From Bacteroidota bacterium (lineage in GTDB: Bacteria > Bacteroidota > Bacteroidia > B-17B0 > Aurantibacillaceae): a stretch of DNA of 61,596 nucleotides. The stretch spans positions 1 to 61,596 of the forward strand of contig JAIUNM010000021.1 in the NCBI GenBank assembly GCA_020162035.1, written 5' to 3'. The stretch's first letter is position 1. Each line of letters opens with the position of its first letter. The notes under the pieces are model-generated. The model did no database searches. It worked only from the letters and a program-made list of their open reading frames with translations, and was not told the origin of the DNA. Positions 8,691 through 16,598 of this stretch are shown piece after piece. The position numbers were made by a program, and so were the translations under genes.

Positions 8691-9032
8691 ATGGAATATC
8701 CTAATTGCCCAAAATGTAAAGGCACAAACACTTATGTGTACGATGAAATTTACACCTGCCCCGATTGTTTTAATGAATGGACAAAAGATGAAAAACTTGT
8801 TGATGAAACAGAATCGGAATTTGTAGTTAAAGATGTAAATGGAAATGTTTTAAAAAACGGCGATAGTGTTGTAACTATAAAAACTTTGCCCGTTAAGGGT
8901 TCTTCTCAATCTATAAAAGCAGGCACAAAAGTTAGAAATATAAAATTAGTTGATAGCGACCACAACATAGATTGTAAAATAGATGGCTTTGGTGCAATGG
9001 CTTTAAAAAGTGAATTTGTAAAAAAGGCTTAA
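8691..9032 (+). CDS. yjdM: Zinc-ribbon protein of the PhnA/YjdM family
   Basis: A 113-residue protein with an N-terminal zinc ribbon (CPKCKGTNTYVYDEIYTCPDC, two CxxC pairs at about residues 6-26) and a C-terminal PhnA domain (about 45-113; VKDVNGNVLKNGDSV, IKAGTKVRNIKLV). Despite the old name there is no proven phosphonate role, and the function is unknown. It follows lpdA by 10 nt and is probably co-transcribed. It is convergent with the next gene, with only two bases between the stops. Confidence 0.93.
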   Translation: MEYPNCPKCKGTNTYVYDEIYTCPDCFNEWTKDEKLVDETESEFVVKDVNGNVLKNGDSVVTIKTLPVKGSSQSIKAGTKVRNIKLVDSDHNIDCKIDGFGAMALKSEFVKKA

Positions 9033-9034
9033 TT

Positions 9035-9451
9035 TTATTCAGCCTTATACTCTGTTTTGTGAGCTTCGTTGTTTACGTTAATCGAATCATTATCGTCATC
9101 AGATTCTTTTAATTCATATTGTTTTTCTTTAGATAAATCAACATTTACAATAACCGGCGGAGGCGTTGGTTGACTTAACCAAACAGTTCCGTTCCAATAA
9201 CAATAGTGGTTTCGCCAATTGTCCCAATAAAAATTATATTTCGGAAAATATACCCACCTTCTGTTATACGCATAAGCCGGGTGCCACACAGGATGATAAA
9301 CTATAACTTTTCTTGGCCTATATGGGCTTTTATAAACCACCACGTGCCTTCTGTGTATATGGTTTGGGCGATATTTAACATGTACTCTTTTTTGAGAATA
9401 TGAGTTTGTAAACCAAAAAAGAAAAATAAAAAATAACATTGTGTACCTCAT
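9035..9451 (-). CDS. Exported Tyr/Arg/His/Trp-rich protein of unknown function
   Basis: A 138-residue protein with a clear signal peptide (MRYTMLFFIFLFWFTNSYSQ). It is followed by a basic, aromatic stretch with repeated YRP, HPVWHPAY and RRWVYFPKYNFYWDNW patterns. The tail is acidic (ESDDDNDSINV). I chose ATG 9451 because the signal peptide starts there; an upstream TTG at 9478 adds nine unconvincing residues. Similar short Tyr/Arg-rich exported proteins occur in other Bacteroidota without a known role. The acidic-basic split suggests binding to an anionic surface, which is speculative. Confidence 0.75.
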   Translation of the reverse strand: MRYTMLFFIFLFWFTNSYSQKRVHVKYRPNHIHRRHVVVYKSPYRPRKVIVYHPVWHPAYAYNRRWVYFPKYNFYWDNWRNHYCYWNGTVWLSQPTPPPVIVNVDLSKEKQYELKESDDDNDSINVNNEAHKTEYKAE

Positions 9452-9540
9452 AAAACTATTTTTAATATTTAGACTCAAACAAATATTAAAGGTTTAATTT
9501 GTGAATAAATAAATTTTTTGAGGCAAATTTGCGTTGTATT

Positions 9541-9565
9541 AAAAAAGAAAGGGGCTAAAAGCCCC
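9541..9565 (-). terminator. Intrinsic terminator of the metallothionein-like gene
   Basis: A perfect 6-bp GC-rich stem (GGGGCT and AGCCCC around AAA, 9551-9565) is followed on the minus strand by TTTCTTTTTT (9550-9541). It begins five bases past the stop of the 39-codon gene. Confidence 0.85.
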
Positions 9566-9570
9566 ATTTT

Positions 9571-9690
9571 CTATTTGCAGCAAGAACAGCCACAACCACA
9601 ATTTGAACCTGTGCATGAATTGCCGCATGTACATTTGTTGCAAGTGCAGTTTTCGTTACCACAGTTGCTTTTTGCTTTGTTTGTTTCCAT
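9571..9690 (-). CDS. Metallothionein-like small Cys-rich protein (39 residues)
   Basis: A 39-codon ORF from ATG 9690 to TAG 9571. It encodes 11 Cys, mostly as CxC, CxxC and CC (CTCNKCTCGNSC, then CGCGCSCC at the end), with no signal peptide. This density and spacing suit a cytoplasmic soft-metal thiolate protein (Cu(I), Ag, Zn or Cd). Its reality is supported by a -7 box and a palindrome upstream, a strong terminator directly downstream, and the upstream same-strand AraC regulator with an HMA-like CxxC domain. It is not a member of a family I can name; the metal is inferred. Confidence 0.8.
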   Translation of the reverse strand: METNKAKSNCGNENCTCNKCTCGNSCTGSNCGCGCSCCK

Positions 9691-9708
9691 AATTTTTATT
9701 TTTTTAAT

Positions 9709-9736
9709 TTGACATTTAGTTGTCAATACAAAGGTA
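9709..9736 (-). promoter_or_regulatory. Promoter and operator-like palindrome of the metallothionein-like gene
   Basis: On the minus strand a -7 box TACCTTTG (9736-9729) is followed after two bases by the inverted repeat TTGACA-N6-TGTCAA (9709-9726), which would cover the transcription start and early leader. No -33 TTG is obvious. That fits an activator-dependent promoter, possibly controlled by the adjacent AraC-type protein. Confidence 0.6.
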
Positions 9737-9788
9737 ATGCAGGCATTAAGCTTATTGTTTATAGAATTTTTGGAATAATTTATGAGAT

Positions 9789-10349
9789 TTACAGTTCCTC
9801 AATATTTTTGCGTTTATTCTCTTTAAGTGATTTAAAGTAAGAAGGTGTTAAACCTGTAGTTTTTTTAAATTGATTAGATAAATAAGCCACACTACTGTAG
9901 CCTAAGCGATCGGATATTTCGGAAAGAGATAACTCGTTATAAACCAATAATTCTTTTACTTTTTCGATACGTTGAGAGATAAAATATTTCTCGATGGTTG
10001 TACCTTCAATCTCCGAAAAAAGATTACTTAAATAAGTATAATCATAATTGAGTTTATCTGCAATGTAGTGCGAAAGATTGGTTTTTATGTTATCATCAGA
10101 ATGATGAATAAGTTTTACAATTTCGTTTTTTATTTTTTCAATTATCCGACCTTTTTTATCACCTATAAGTTCAAAACCATATTTTTTTAAGCCTTCATTT
10201 AATTGTTCTAACTGTTTTACAGTTGGTTCTTTTGCTGTTTGAATTTCTCCAAGCTCAACAGATGTAAATTCAATACTCGTTTTTTCAAGTACTTCTCGCA
10301 CAATCATTTTGCAACGACTACACACCATGTTTTTTACATAAAGAATCAT
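9789..10349 (-). CDS. AraC-family regulator with N-terminal HMA-like metal-binding domain
   Basis: A 186-residue protein. Residues 1-65 look like a heavy-metal-associated ferredoxin-like fold with the motif MVCSRCKMIVREVL (CxxC at about 10-13). Residues 80-182 form two helix-turn-helices of the AraC type (YTYLSNLFSEIEG, then LSLSEISDRLGYSSVAYLSNQFKKTTGLTPSYFK). The fusion suggests direct metal sensing, probably Cu(I), with transcription activation. It lies directly upstream of the metallothionein-like gene on the same strand, about 100 nt away with a separate promoter between. No efflux pump is in view. Confidence 0.88.
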   Translation of the reverse strand: MILYVKNMVCSRCKMIVREVLEKTSIEFTSVELGEIQTAKEPTVKQLEQLNEGLKKYGFELIGDKKGRIIEKIKNEIVKLIHHSDDNIKTNLSHYIADKLNYDYTYLSNLFSEIEGTTIEKYFISQRIEKVKELLVYNELSLSEISDRLGYSSVAYLSNQFKKTTGLTPSYFKSLKENKRKNIEEL

Positions 10350-10395
10350 AATTTGTATAAAAATAAAGGTTTTGAAAATATATTTTAATAATCAT

Positions 10396-11037
10396 TTAAT
10401 CTAAGTTTAAACTAAAAATTTCGGCCTCTATATATTTTTTGGTTTTAATTTGATTTAATAGTTTAAACCCATTATTATAAAACTCTTTGCTATATTTTGG
10501 ATTCATATAAACTACGATTATTTTTTTTGTAGTTACTTTATTTATTTTTTTTAATACTTTATTTAATACTGTTTCATTAAACGGATTAAATAAAAAATAA
10601 ACCGTATTAACGTTTTGATAATTATACTCTATTGCATTAGCTAAAATAAATTCAACCTCAACGTTAGCTTGTTTTGCATTTTGTTTTGCCAAATCTATTA
10701 ATTCTGAGTCTAAATCTATTCCTATAACTTTAGTAAATCCTAATTTAGCGGCAACTATACACGCCCTACCCTTTCCGCAACCAATATCAAAAAAAATAGC
10801 ATTTGGTAAAATTTCTTTTACTGTATTAATTATTTTTTCAAGTATTAAATAATTTGCGCCTTGATAATGAAAATTTTGTGATGATTTGCTTGTTTTAATT
10901 CCCGAAGTATTAATGTTATAAAACTTTTCGGCTTTAGGTTCATATTTAATTAAACGTAAAGTGTTTATAAACCCTCTTAAATAAACCGATCTAAAAAAAT
11001 AATAAATATTTAAAAAAATTCTCAAATGTTGTTTAAT
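10396..11037 (-). CDS. Class I SAM-dependent methyltransferase
   Basis: About 213 residues. A Rossmann core shows motif I FFDIGCGKGRACIVAAKLG, the acidic GIDLDSELI, and FLFNPFNETVL as the motif IV equivalent. A leading aromatic/basic segment (IFLNIYYFFRSVYLRG) may touch the membrane. The start is uncertain. An upstream in-frame TTG at 11061 precedes a -7 box (11051-11044), and the first in-frame codon after the box resembling a start is ATT at 11037 (IKQHLRIFLN); a TTG at 11025 is the conventional alternative. The substrate is unknown. It is divergent from the DUF1801 gene. Confidence 0.82.
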   Translation of the reverse strand: MKQHLRIFLNIYYFFRSVYLRGFINTLRLIKYEPKAEKFYNINTSGIKTSKSSQNFHYQGANYLILEKIINTVKEILPNAIFFDIGCGKGRACIVAAKLGFTKVIGIDLDSELIDLAKQNAKQANVEVEFILANAIEYNYQNVNTVYFLFNPFNETVLNKVLKKINKVTTKKIIVVYMNPKYSKEFYNNGFKLLNQIKTKKYIEAEIFSLNLD

Positions 11038-11043
11038 GTTGTA

Positions 11044-11051
11044 CAAAAGTA
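11044..11051 (-). promoter_or_regulatory. -7 box upstream of the methyltransferase
   Basis: TACTTTTG on the minus strand matches TAnnTTTG. It ends 6 nt before an in-frame ATT at 11037 and 18 nt before an in-frame TTG at 11025. No well-spaced -33 TTG is seen. Confidence 0.45.
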
Positions 11052-11081
11052 GTATCTTCAATCATATAAAACTATTAACAA

Positions 11082-11540
11082 ATGTCAAAAACCACACCTC
11101 AAACTGTAAATGATTATATAAAAATAATTGACGAAACAAAAAGAGATTCTTTTGAAAAACTTAGAAACACAATAATTAAAAATTTACCAAAAGGTTTTGA
11201 AGAGTGTATTAATTACAACATGCCTTCTTATGTTGTACCCTTAAAAACATACCCAAAAGGTTATCATTGCGATACTAAATTACCTTTACCTTTTTTAAGT
11301 ATTGCTGCTCAAAAAAATTTTATTGCTTTATACCACATGGGGTTATATGCAAACAAAGAATTATACGAGTGGTTTGTTGCAGAATATCCAAAACATTGTA
11401 AAAGCAAATTAGATGCGGGTAAAAGTTGTATTCGATTTAAAAAAACAGATGACATTCCTTATGAATTAATTAAAGAATTAATTAAAAAAATGAATGTTAA
11501 AGATTGGATAGCTTTGTATGAAAAATCTTTTTTAAAATAG
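11082..11540 (+). CDS. DUF1801 family protein (YdhG-like)
   Basis: A 152-residue protein with the DUF1801 pattern. An N-terminal helical part contains VNDYIKIID and RDSFEKLRNTI. It is followed by GFEECINYNMPSYVVP, FLSIAAQKNFIALYHMGLY and the C-terminal CIRFKKTDDIPYELIKELI. The fold is related to iron-chaperone frataxin-like proteins, and a role in iron handling has been suggested for some members; nothing here proves it. It is convergent with the GWxTD gene, with no spacer between the stops. Confidence 0.88.
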   Translation: MSKTTPQTVNDYIKIIDETKRDSFEKLRNTIIKNLPKGFEECINYNMPSYVVPLKTYPKGYHCDTKLPLPFLSIAAQKNFIALYHMGLYANKELYEWFVAEYPKHCKSKLDAGKSCIRFKKTDDIPYELIKELIKKMNVKDWIALYEKSFLK

Positions 11541-12812
11541 TTATCTTTCAAAAACGTTATAAACACGCCCTTGTCGCCAGTAATCTACCGCCAAATACCA
11601 TTGTTCTTTATAATACTGGCTTCGCTCTAAAACATAGTCGTTATTACTAAAAGGGTTTTGAGTTTTATAAAATGTAAATCTAAATGTGCTAGGGTTGTTT
11701 TCTAAACCATAAACCCATGTTTCGCCACGACTGTTTTTATATATTTGAGTAGGTTTGCCAAAAATAATAAAAATCATTCCTCTATCTGTTTTCCAGCCTT
11801 TGTTATAACTTGTATATAGTTTATTACTTTCTTTAACTCTATTATAATATCGTTTTAATAATTCTTTAGCCCTTTCGTTGCTTCCGCCTATGCTTAACCA
11901 AAATTTATCTATAGAGGCTTTATAATCATTTGTAGTAATACACGTTTCATATTCTTGTTTAGTCATTATATATCTTGTGGCCAAAACCATTTCTTTACTA
12001 TTATTTATTCCCGGAAACGCTTCATCAAAAGTATAAAGGGTTAAACCTTCGTTGTTATCATCGCCAAATTTTAAGTGATAAAAACCATTTTCGGGCATAA
12101 TAATATCAAAATTAGAATTAGATATACTAATAACAAAACTACTATCTGGCTTATACTTTAATTCATCTATAAATTTATTAGAAAAAGGGGGTAATGCAAT
12201 TGGAAATTCAGTAAAAAAACAATCAACAGTTGCTGTTTTAATAATTGGAGTATTTAAAGTTACATTAACCTCTTGTAAAGCTAAAAATGTGTTTTTATAT
12301 GAAATTTTAGAGTTAGATGTGGTTAAAAAATTTTGTCTTGATAAATGGTTTTTTCTGTTTATGGTAATGGCTTGGTTATAGTTTGTTTTTTTATTTACAT
12401 CTGTAACTACCAAATCTAACAAATAGTTGTTTCCGTTTTGTGTGTTAAGTTTAAAACTAAGGGGTATTTGTTTGTTTTTAATTTGCTCGTCTTCTTTATC
12501 AACAAATTTAAACGAAAGGCTATCTATTATTTTTTTAATATTGTTTTCGTTAAATAAAATGTATTTTATTTTTATTTCGGCATAAAAATTTACGGTTGTA
12601 TCGGGGCGTTTGTAAATTAAATTTTCGTTATCAATATTTAAATAAACCGTAGTGGAGGTTTCGGAATTATTAAACAAAACTGTATTAACTTGTAATAAAT
12701 CGTTATCTGGGTTTGAAATAGATTTTGTTGGTTTATCTGTAAACCTATTTCTTTTTGAAACACAGGCGCCAAAAAAACTAAAAAAAACAAAGCAGATTAT
12801 TAAAAAGCGCAT
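11541..12812 (-). CDS. GWxTD domain lipoprotein
   Basis: A 423-residue lipoprotein. Its leader ends in the lipobox-like SFFGAC (Cys about 16). Long beta-rich repeats follow, and near the C-terminus stands the defining motif GWKTDRGMIFIIFGKP. GWxTD proteins are common in Bacteroidota and their role is unknown. I chose ATG 12812: the ORF stays open 48 nt further upstream, but that extension would run into the divergent AI-2E gene and the promoter. The -7 box ends four bases before this ATG, implying an almost leaderless mRNA. Confidence 0.9.
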   Translation of the reverse strand: MRFLIICFVFFSFFGACVSKRNRFTDKPTKSISNPDNDLLQVNTVLFNNSETSTTVYLNIDNENLIYKRPDTTVNFYAEIKIKYILFNENNIKKIIDSLSFKFVDKEDEQIKNKQIPLSFKLNTQNGNNYLLDLVVTDVNKKTNYNQAITINRKNHLSRQNFLTTSNSKISYKNTFLALQEVNVTLNTPIIKTATVDCFFTEFPIALPPFSNKFIDELKYKPDSSFVISISNSNFDIIMPENGFYHLKFGDDNNEGLTLYTFDEAFPGINNSKEMVLATRYIMTKQEYETCITTNDYKASIDKFWLSIGGSNERAKELLKRYYNRVKESNKLYTSYNKGWKTDRGMIFIIFGKPTQIYKNSRGETWVYGLENNPSTFRFTFYKTQNPFSNNDYVLERSQYYKEQWYLAVDYWRQGRVYNVFER

Positions 12813-12816
12813 AACA

Positions 12817-12850
12817 CAAAGGTATAAAAACTTATATTTGTTTATGCAAA
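12817..12850 (-). promoter_or_regulatory. Complete -33/-7 promoter of the GWxTD gene
   Basis: On the minus strand, TTTG (12850-12847) and TACCTTTG (12824-12817) are 22 nt apart, within the range usual for Bacteroidota promoters. The -7 box ends 4 nt before ATG 12812, so the transcript should start at or within a base or two of the start codon. The -33 element lies inside the first codons of the divergent AI-2E gene. Confidence 0.65.
12833..12840 (+). promoter_or_regulatory. -7 box of the AI-2E transporter gene
   Basis: TATATTTG ends three bases before ATG 12844, which again predicts a leaderless or nearly leaderless transcript. It is interleaved with the opposing GWxTD promoter, so the two may compete. 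No good -33 TTG is found. Confidence 0.5.
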
Positions 12851-13932
12851 TTAAAAACAATTGGTTAAAATTTTTAGGCTTTTTAGCAATTTTAATTTTT
12901 GCTTATGTGTTTTTTAAAATTGTAATTTATTTAACCATTGCAATTGTTTTGTTTTTAGTTGCATATCCTTTAACTTATACTTTAGAAAAAATAAAAATAG
13001 GTAAACTTAAACTACCAGATAGTTTAGCGGCTACTATTACGCTGCTTTGTATAGTAGGAATAATTACATTAATATTTTACACTATCATTCCCCCTCTTAT
13101 TATTGAGGCTAAAAATTTATCTAAATTAAATTTTTACGATGTATTACATAATATTTTACAACAGTATCCAAAAATTCAAAACTTACTTTACAGTATAAGT
13201 TCTGAACAAGATATTAAAGTTAGTTTATCGTCACAAATAAATCAATTTACAAACACAAACAACTTAACTTATTTATTAAACAACATTACCAGTTATGCGG
13301 GCACTATAATTGGCGGTATTTCTTGTGTGTTGTTTATTACTTTTTTCTTTTTAAAAGATGAATTAATTGTAAAACAAAGCTTAATGGTTTTAACCCCAAG
13401 CGGAAAAGAAAAAGAAATGCGAGAAGTGTTTAGGGTGAGTAAAAAAATGTTGAGTAAATATTTTGTTGGTTTATTTATAGATATGTTAATTGTAAGCGTT
13501 TTAGTGTTTGTTAGTTTAACTGTTTTAGGAATTAAAAACGCTTTAATTATTGCTATTGTAGCAGGCACATTAAATGTTATACCATATATAGGGCCAGTAA
13601 TAACAATACTTATTGCTGTTTTTTTGGGTGTAAGCGGCTGTATTAGTGGCGGTAACTACGAATTAATTGGGCCAACAATTAACAAAATATTTTTTACATT
13701 AATTACAATTAATTTAATTGATGGTTTTTTAATTCAAACTTATATTTTTTCAAATTCGGTAAAAGCACATCCTTTAGAAATTTTTATTGTAACACTTATG
13801 GCTGGTACCATTGGTGGAATTTTTGGTATGGTTGTAGCTTTACCCGTATATACATTAATAAGAATTGTAGCAAAAGAATTTTTAACTCACTTAAAGTTTT
13901 TTAAAAAAATTAGTGATACAATTGAAGAATAA
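12844..13932 (+). CDS. AI-2E family transporter (YhhT/PerM-like permease)
   Basis: A 362-residue inner-membrane protein with about seven or eight hydrophobic segments: an N-terminal pair (about 8-55), one at 70-90, then a soluble loop at 100-155, and a membrane C-terminal half. The family signature GTLNVIPYIGPVI (about 239-251) and the C-terminal GTIGGIFGMVVALPVY are clear. Members export varied small molecules or sodium; the AI-2 link is not general. ATG 12844 is chosen over a much longer in-frame extension that overlaps the GWxTD gene. Its stop overlaps the next ATG by one base. Confidence 0.93.
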   Translation: MQIKNNWLKFLGFLAILIFAYVFFKIVIYLTIAIVLFLVAYPLTYTLEKIKIGKLKLPDSLAATITLLCIVGIITLIFYTIIPPLIIEAKNLSKLNFYDVLHNILQQYPKIQNLLYSISSEQDIKVSLSSQINQFTNTNNLTYLLNNITSYAGTIIGGISCVLFITFFFLKDELIVKQSLMVLTPSGKEKEMREVFRVSKKMLSKYFVGLFIDMLIVSVLVFVSLTVLGIKNALIIAIVAGTLNVIPYIGPVITILIAVFLGVSGCISGGNYELIGPTINKIFFTLITINLIDGFLIQTYIFSNSVKAHPLEIFIVTLMAGTIGGIFGMVVALPVYTLIRIVAKEFLTHLKFFKKISDTIEE

Positions 13933-14585
13933 TGAATAACGTTTTATCTTTTTTAAAAAACCTGGAGGCCAATAATAACAAAGATTGGTTTGATAAAAAT
14001 AAAGAATCTTATTTATCAATAAAATCAAACTTTGAAACAACTGTAAACGAAATACTGTTTAATATTAAAAAGTTTGATAGTTCTATTGCTAAAGATTTAG
14101 AAGCTAAACAGTGCGTTTATAGAATATATAAAGATGTAAGGTTTAGTAAAGATAAAACACCTTATAAAATTAATATGGGAGCAAGTATTAATTGCGGTGG
14201 TAAAAAAAGCGGTAAAGCTGGTTATTATTTACACATACAAAACAATGCTAGTTTTATTGCGGGCGGAGTTTATATGCCAAACCCCGAAGTGTTAAATAAT
14301 ATAAGACAAGAGATTGATTATAACAGTAAGGATTTTATTAAAATTATTTCTTCTAAATCATTTACAGCGTATTTTAAAGGATTAGACAACATAGACAAAT
14401 TAAAGCTGCCTCCAAAAGGTTACGATATAAACAACCCAATGAATGAATATATAAAACATAAACACTTTATTGCAAGTTGCAAACTTACAAACAGTGATGT
14501 TAATAATTTGCAGTTTGTTAACACCGTAAACAAAGGTTTTAAAGCAGTTAAACCCTTAATAGATTTTTTAAACAACGCTATATAA
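13932..14585 (+). CDS. DUF2461 (TIGR02453) family protein
   Basis: A 217-residue protein with the DUF2461 hallmarks. LKNLEANNNKDWFDKNKESY opens the protein. YRIYKDVRFSKDKTPYKINMGA (about 64-85) and the YYLHI and GGVYMPNPE segments follow. The function is unknown; the family is widespread in Bacteroidota. Its start codon overlaps the AI-2E stop (TAATG), so the two are translationally coupled. Confidence 0.9.
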   Translation: MNNVLSFLKNLEANNNKDWFDKNKESYLSIKSNFETTVNEILFNIKKFDSSIAKDLEAKQCVYRIYKDVRFSKDKTPYKINMGASINCGGKKSGKAGYYLHIQNNASFIAGGVYMPNPEVLNNIRQEIDYNSKDFIKIISSKSFTAYFKGLDNIDKLKLPPKGYDINNPMNEYIKHKHFIASCKLTNSDVNNLQFVNTVNKGFKAVKPLIDFLNNAI

Positions 14586-14597
14586 ACCTTATTATTT

Positions 14598-15788
14598 GTG
14601 AACACACCATTTATCTATAACTTTAATTTATCAACCGATTTTGAATTAAAAATTACTACCTTTTTTGGTTTAGAAGAAACATTAGCTAAAGAATTATTAA
14701 AACTTGGAGGCAAAAACATAACTCCATTTAAACGAGGAGTTTCTGTTAGTGGCGATATTGGTTTTTTGTATAAATGCAATTTGTGTTTACACACAGCATT
14801 AAAAGTGTTGGTGCCTATTACAAAATTTAAAGCCGATAACGAACATCAACTTTACGACAACATTAAAGCTTTACCCTGGGAACAATTTATTGATGTAACA
14901 GATAGTATACAAATTGAAAGTGTACTAAACACAGATTTATTTACACACAGTTTATTTGTTTCGCAAAAGGTAAAAGACGGAATTGTTGATAGATTTAGAG
15001 AAAAAACCGGAAAACGCCCAGATGTAGATTTAATAAGACCAACATTTAAATTGTATGTTCATATTTACAAAAATGAAGTAAGCATAAATTTAGATAGTAG
15101 TGGCGAACCATTGTATAAAAGAGGTTATAGAAGCGATATTAACGAAGCACCAATAAAGGAGGTTTTAGCTGCGGGTTTAGTAAAATTAAGTTCTTGGGAG
15201 CCACATTTGTTATTAATTGACGGAATGTGTGGTGCCGCCACAATTGCTATAGAAGCAGCGTTAATCGCAAATCAAATTCCGCCCGGGTATTATAGAAACG
15301 ATTTTACTTTTATGAAATGGCGCAACTTTGATGAAAAACTTTATGATACAATTTTTGGTAGCGCAGTAAATAAAATTAAAAACAATCCTGTTCAAATTAT
15401 TGCTAACGATATACATGCTCCAACGCTTAAAAAAGCACGCACCAATACAATAAATGCAAAAGTTGATGATGTGGTAAAATGCACAAACGAATCGTTTTTT
15501 GATTTAAAACCCGAAAGAAGCGGTGGTGTAATTATTTTAAATCCACCTTATGGCGAAAGATTACCCATTAAAGAAGTAGCAGAACTGTATAAAGAAATTG
15601 GAAATAAATTAAAGAAAGATTTTCAAAATTTTAATGCTTGGATGATAACCAGCAACCCCGATGGCATTAAATCTGTTGGTTTACGCCCTTCGCGCAAAAT
15701 ACAAATTTACAATGGCGCTTTAGAATGTAGGTTTTTAAAATATGAACTTTACGGGGGAACAAAAAAATTACACAAATTAAATCCATAA
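14598..15788 (+). CDS. THUMP-domain class I RNA methyltransferase (RlmL/YpsC-like)
   Basis: A 396-residue enzyme. The N-terminal ferredoxin-like and THUMP region (about 15-165) binds RNA. The C-terminal Rossmann domain carries LLIDGMCGAATIAIEAALIA (motif I) and the NPPYGERL motif (about 317-324) typical of N2-guanine methyltransferases of large-subunit rRNA. It corresponds to the RlmL half of E. coli RlmKL. It starts at GTG 14598, which is the only plausible NTG start. A bidirectional terminator follows. The exact guanosine cannot be assigned. Confidence 0.93.
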   Translation: MNTPFIYNFNLSTDFELKITTFFGLEETLAKELLKLGGKNITPFKRGVSVSGDIGFLYKCNLCLHTALKVLVPITKFKADNEHQLYDNIKALPWEQFIDVTDSIQIESVLNTDLFTHSLFVSQKVKDGIVDRFREKTGKRPDVDLIRPTFKLYVHIYKNEVSINLDSSGEPLYKRGYRSDINEAPIKEVLAAGLVKLSSWEPHLLLIDGMCGAATIAIEAALIANQIPPGYYRNDFTFMKWRNFDEKLYDTIFGSAVNKIKNNPVQIIANDIHAPTLKKARTNTINAKVDDVVKCTNESFFDLKPERSGGVIILNPPYGERLPIKEVAELYKEIGNKLKKDFQNFNAWMITSNPDGIKSVGLRPSRKIQIYNGALECRFLKYELYGGTKKLHKLNP

Positions 15789-15790
15789 AA

Positions 15791-15821
15791 AAAGAAGCTA
15801 TCTTATTAGGATAGCTTCTTT
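15791..15821. terminator. Bidirectional intrinsic terminator
   Basis: A perfect 12-bp stem (AAAGAAGCTATC at 15791-15802 and GATAGCTTCTTT at 15810-15821, loop TTATTAG) has A tracts on the left and T on the right. It serves both the RNA methyltransferase (+) and the Cys-rich gene (-), whose stops face each other here. Confidence 0.88.
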
Positions 15822-15837
15822 TAAATTTAAAGTGTTC

Positions 15838-16164
15838 TTATTTTTTTGAACAACATTTTTTACCTTCTTTGTGGCACTCTTCTTTACAAGCATCTCCACA
15901 TTTACCGCTTTCGCAATTTTCTTTACATGCTTTATGCGATACATCTTTGCAGCATTTACCTTCTTTACCTACACATGCTTTTCCTTCGCACCCTTTGGTT
16001 TCGCAGTTTTTGCAGCAATCTTTATCTTCGCATTTATTTTTTTTGCATTTTTCAATACACTCTTTACTGCATTTGTCTGTGCAACAAGCTGGTCTATCGT
16101 TATTGTTAATTGTTTTAAAGCTAAAGCTTAATAGGCATACTAATGCCAATAAAATATTTTTCAT
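15838..16164 (-). CDS. Exported Cys/Lys-rich protein, probable metal binder
   Basis: A 108-residue protein with a signal peptide (MKNILLALVCLLSFSFKT). The mature part of about 85 residues holds 20 Cys, nearly all as CC or Cys separated by Lys/Glu-rich triplets (KCSKECIEKCKKNKC, DCCKNC), plus two His. There is no lipobox. The pattern resembles Cys-rich metal-buffering proteins and not a disulfide-knotted toxin. The preceding Cys-rich acidic gene on the same strand may work with it. The metal and the exact family are unknown. Confidence 0.75.
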   Translation of the reverse strand: MKNILLALVCLLSFSFKTINNNDRPACCTDKCSKECIEKCKKNKCEDKDCCKNCETKGCEGKACVGKEGKCCKDVSHKACKENCESGKCGDACKEECHKEGKKCCSKK

Positions 16165-16245
16165 TGTTTTTGTTTTTATAAATTTTAAAATTTTGTTTTT
16201 GAGTTTTATGTTTAAAAATAATTAAACACAATAATTGAGAAAACA

Positions 16246-16593
16246 TTAAACCAGTGGTGGCCTAAAAACAGAATTTAAATAACCAGAAGAAACTGGTTTA
16301 TTATATAAAAAATTATTTGAAGTTAATTCTTGATTAAAAAACTGAACCGAAAATGTTTTGTTTAAATAAACCGAAATAATATTAACGTGAAAAGTTGTTC
16401 CTGGTACTTTTTCGCAACAATCTTTTTCTGTGCAACAACTTTCTTCTTCTTGTGATGAGTCAGAATCACAACAGTTTTCATCGCTTTCACAAACTTCAAC
16501 CTCAGTAGTTTTATTTTCAGCAATATACATAAAACTCATGTTGCTTATTGCAAACAGTAAGCATATAAAAATTAATATGATATTGCTTTTCAC
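16246..16593 (-). CDS. Small exported Cys-rich acidic protein, possibly HYC_CC_PP-like
   Basis: A 115-residue protein with a hydrophobic leader (KSNIILIFICLLFAISNMSF). An acidic stretch carries seven Cys, including three CC pairs (ENCC, ESCC, KDCC). A C-terminal beta-rich tail ends FRPPLV. CC pairs plus a terminal RPP resemble the Bacteroidota HYC_CC_PP family found near copper-efflux genes, but the HYC motif is not seen, so the link is tentative. It starts at GTG 16593; the -7 box TATCTTTG ends five bases before it. It lies 81 nt upstream of the Cys/Lys-rich gene. Confidence 0.65.
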   Translation of the reverse strand: MKSNIILIFICLLFAISNMSFMYIAENKTTEVEVCESDENCCDSDSSQEEESCCTEKDCCEKVPGTTFHVNIISVYLNKTFSVQFFNQELTSNNFLYNKPVSSGYLNSVFRPPLV

Positions 16594-16598
16594 TTAAA

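Noticed and set aside
9341..9346. CACGTG at 9341 and a similar one at 41989 as further parS sites
   Set aside because: Only the six-base core matches; flanks (CCAC..CCTT and GGG..GCC) do not fit parS arms.
9518..9712. Plus-strand ORF of 64 codons (QQEQPQPQFEPV...)
   Set aside because: It is antisense to the 39-codon Cys-rich gene, which has a promoter, terminator and sensible composition; the plus ORF has none.
12652..12843. 64-codon N-terminal extension of the AI-2E protein
   Set aside because: It overlaps the GWxTD gene, lacks family similarity, and the -7 box is at 12833-12840, downstream of it.
15846..16225. Three overlapping plus-strand ORFs rich in Leu, Phe and Ser
   Set aside because: They are shadows of the Cys/Lys-rich minus-strand gene, whose TTT/TGC-rich complement keeps other frames open.
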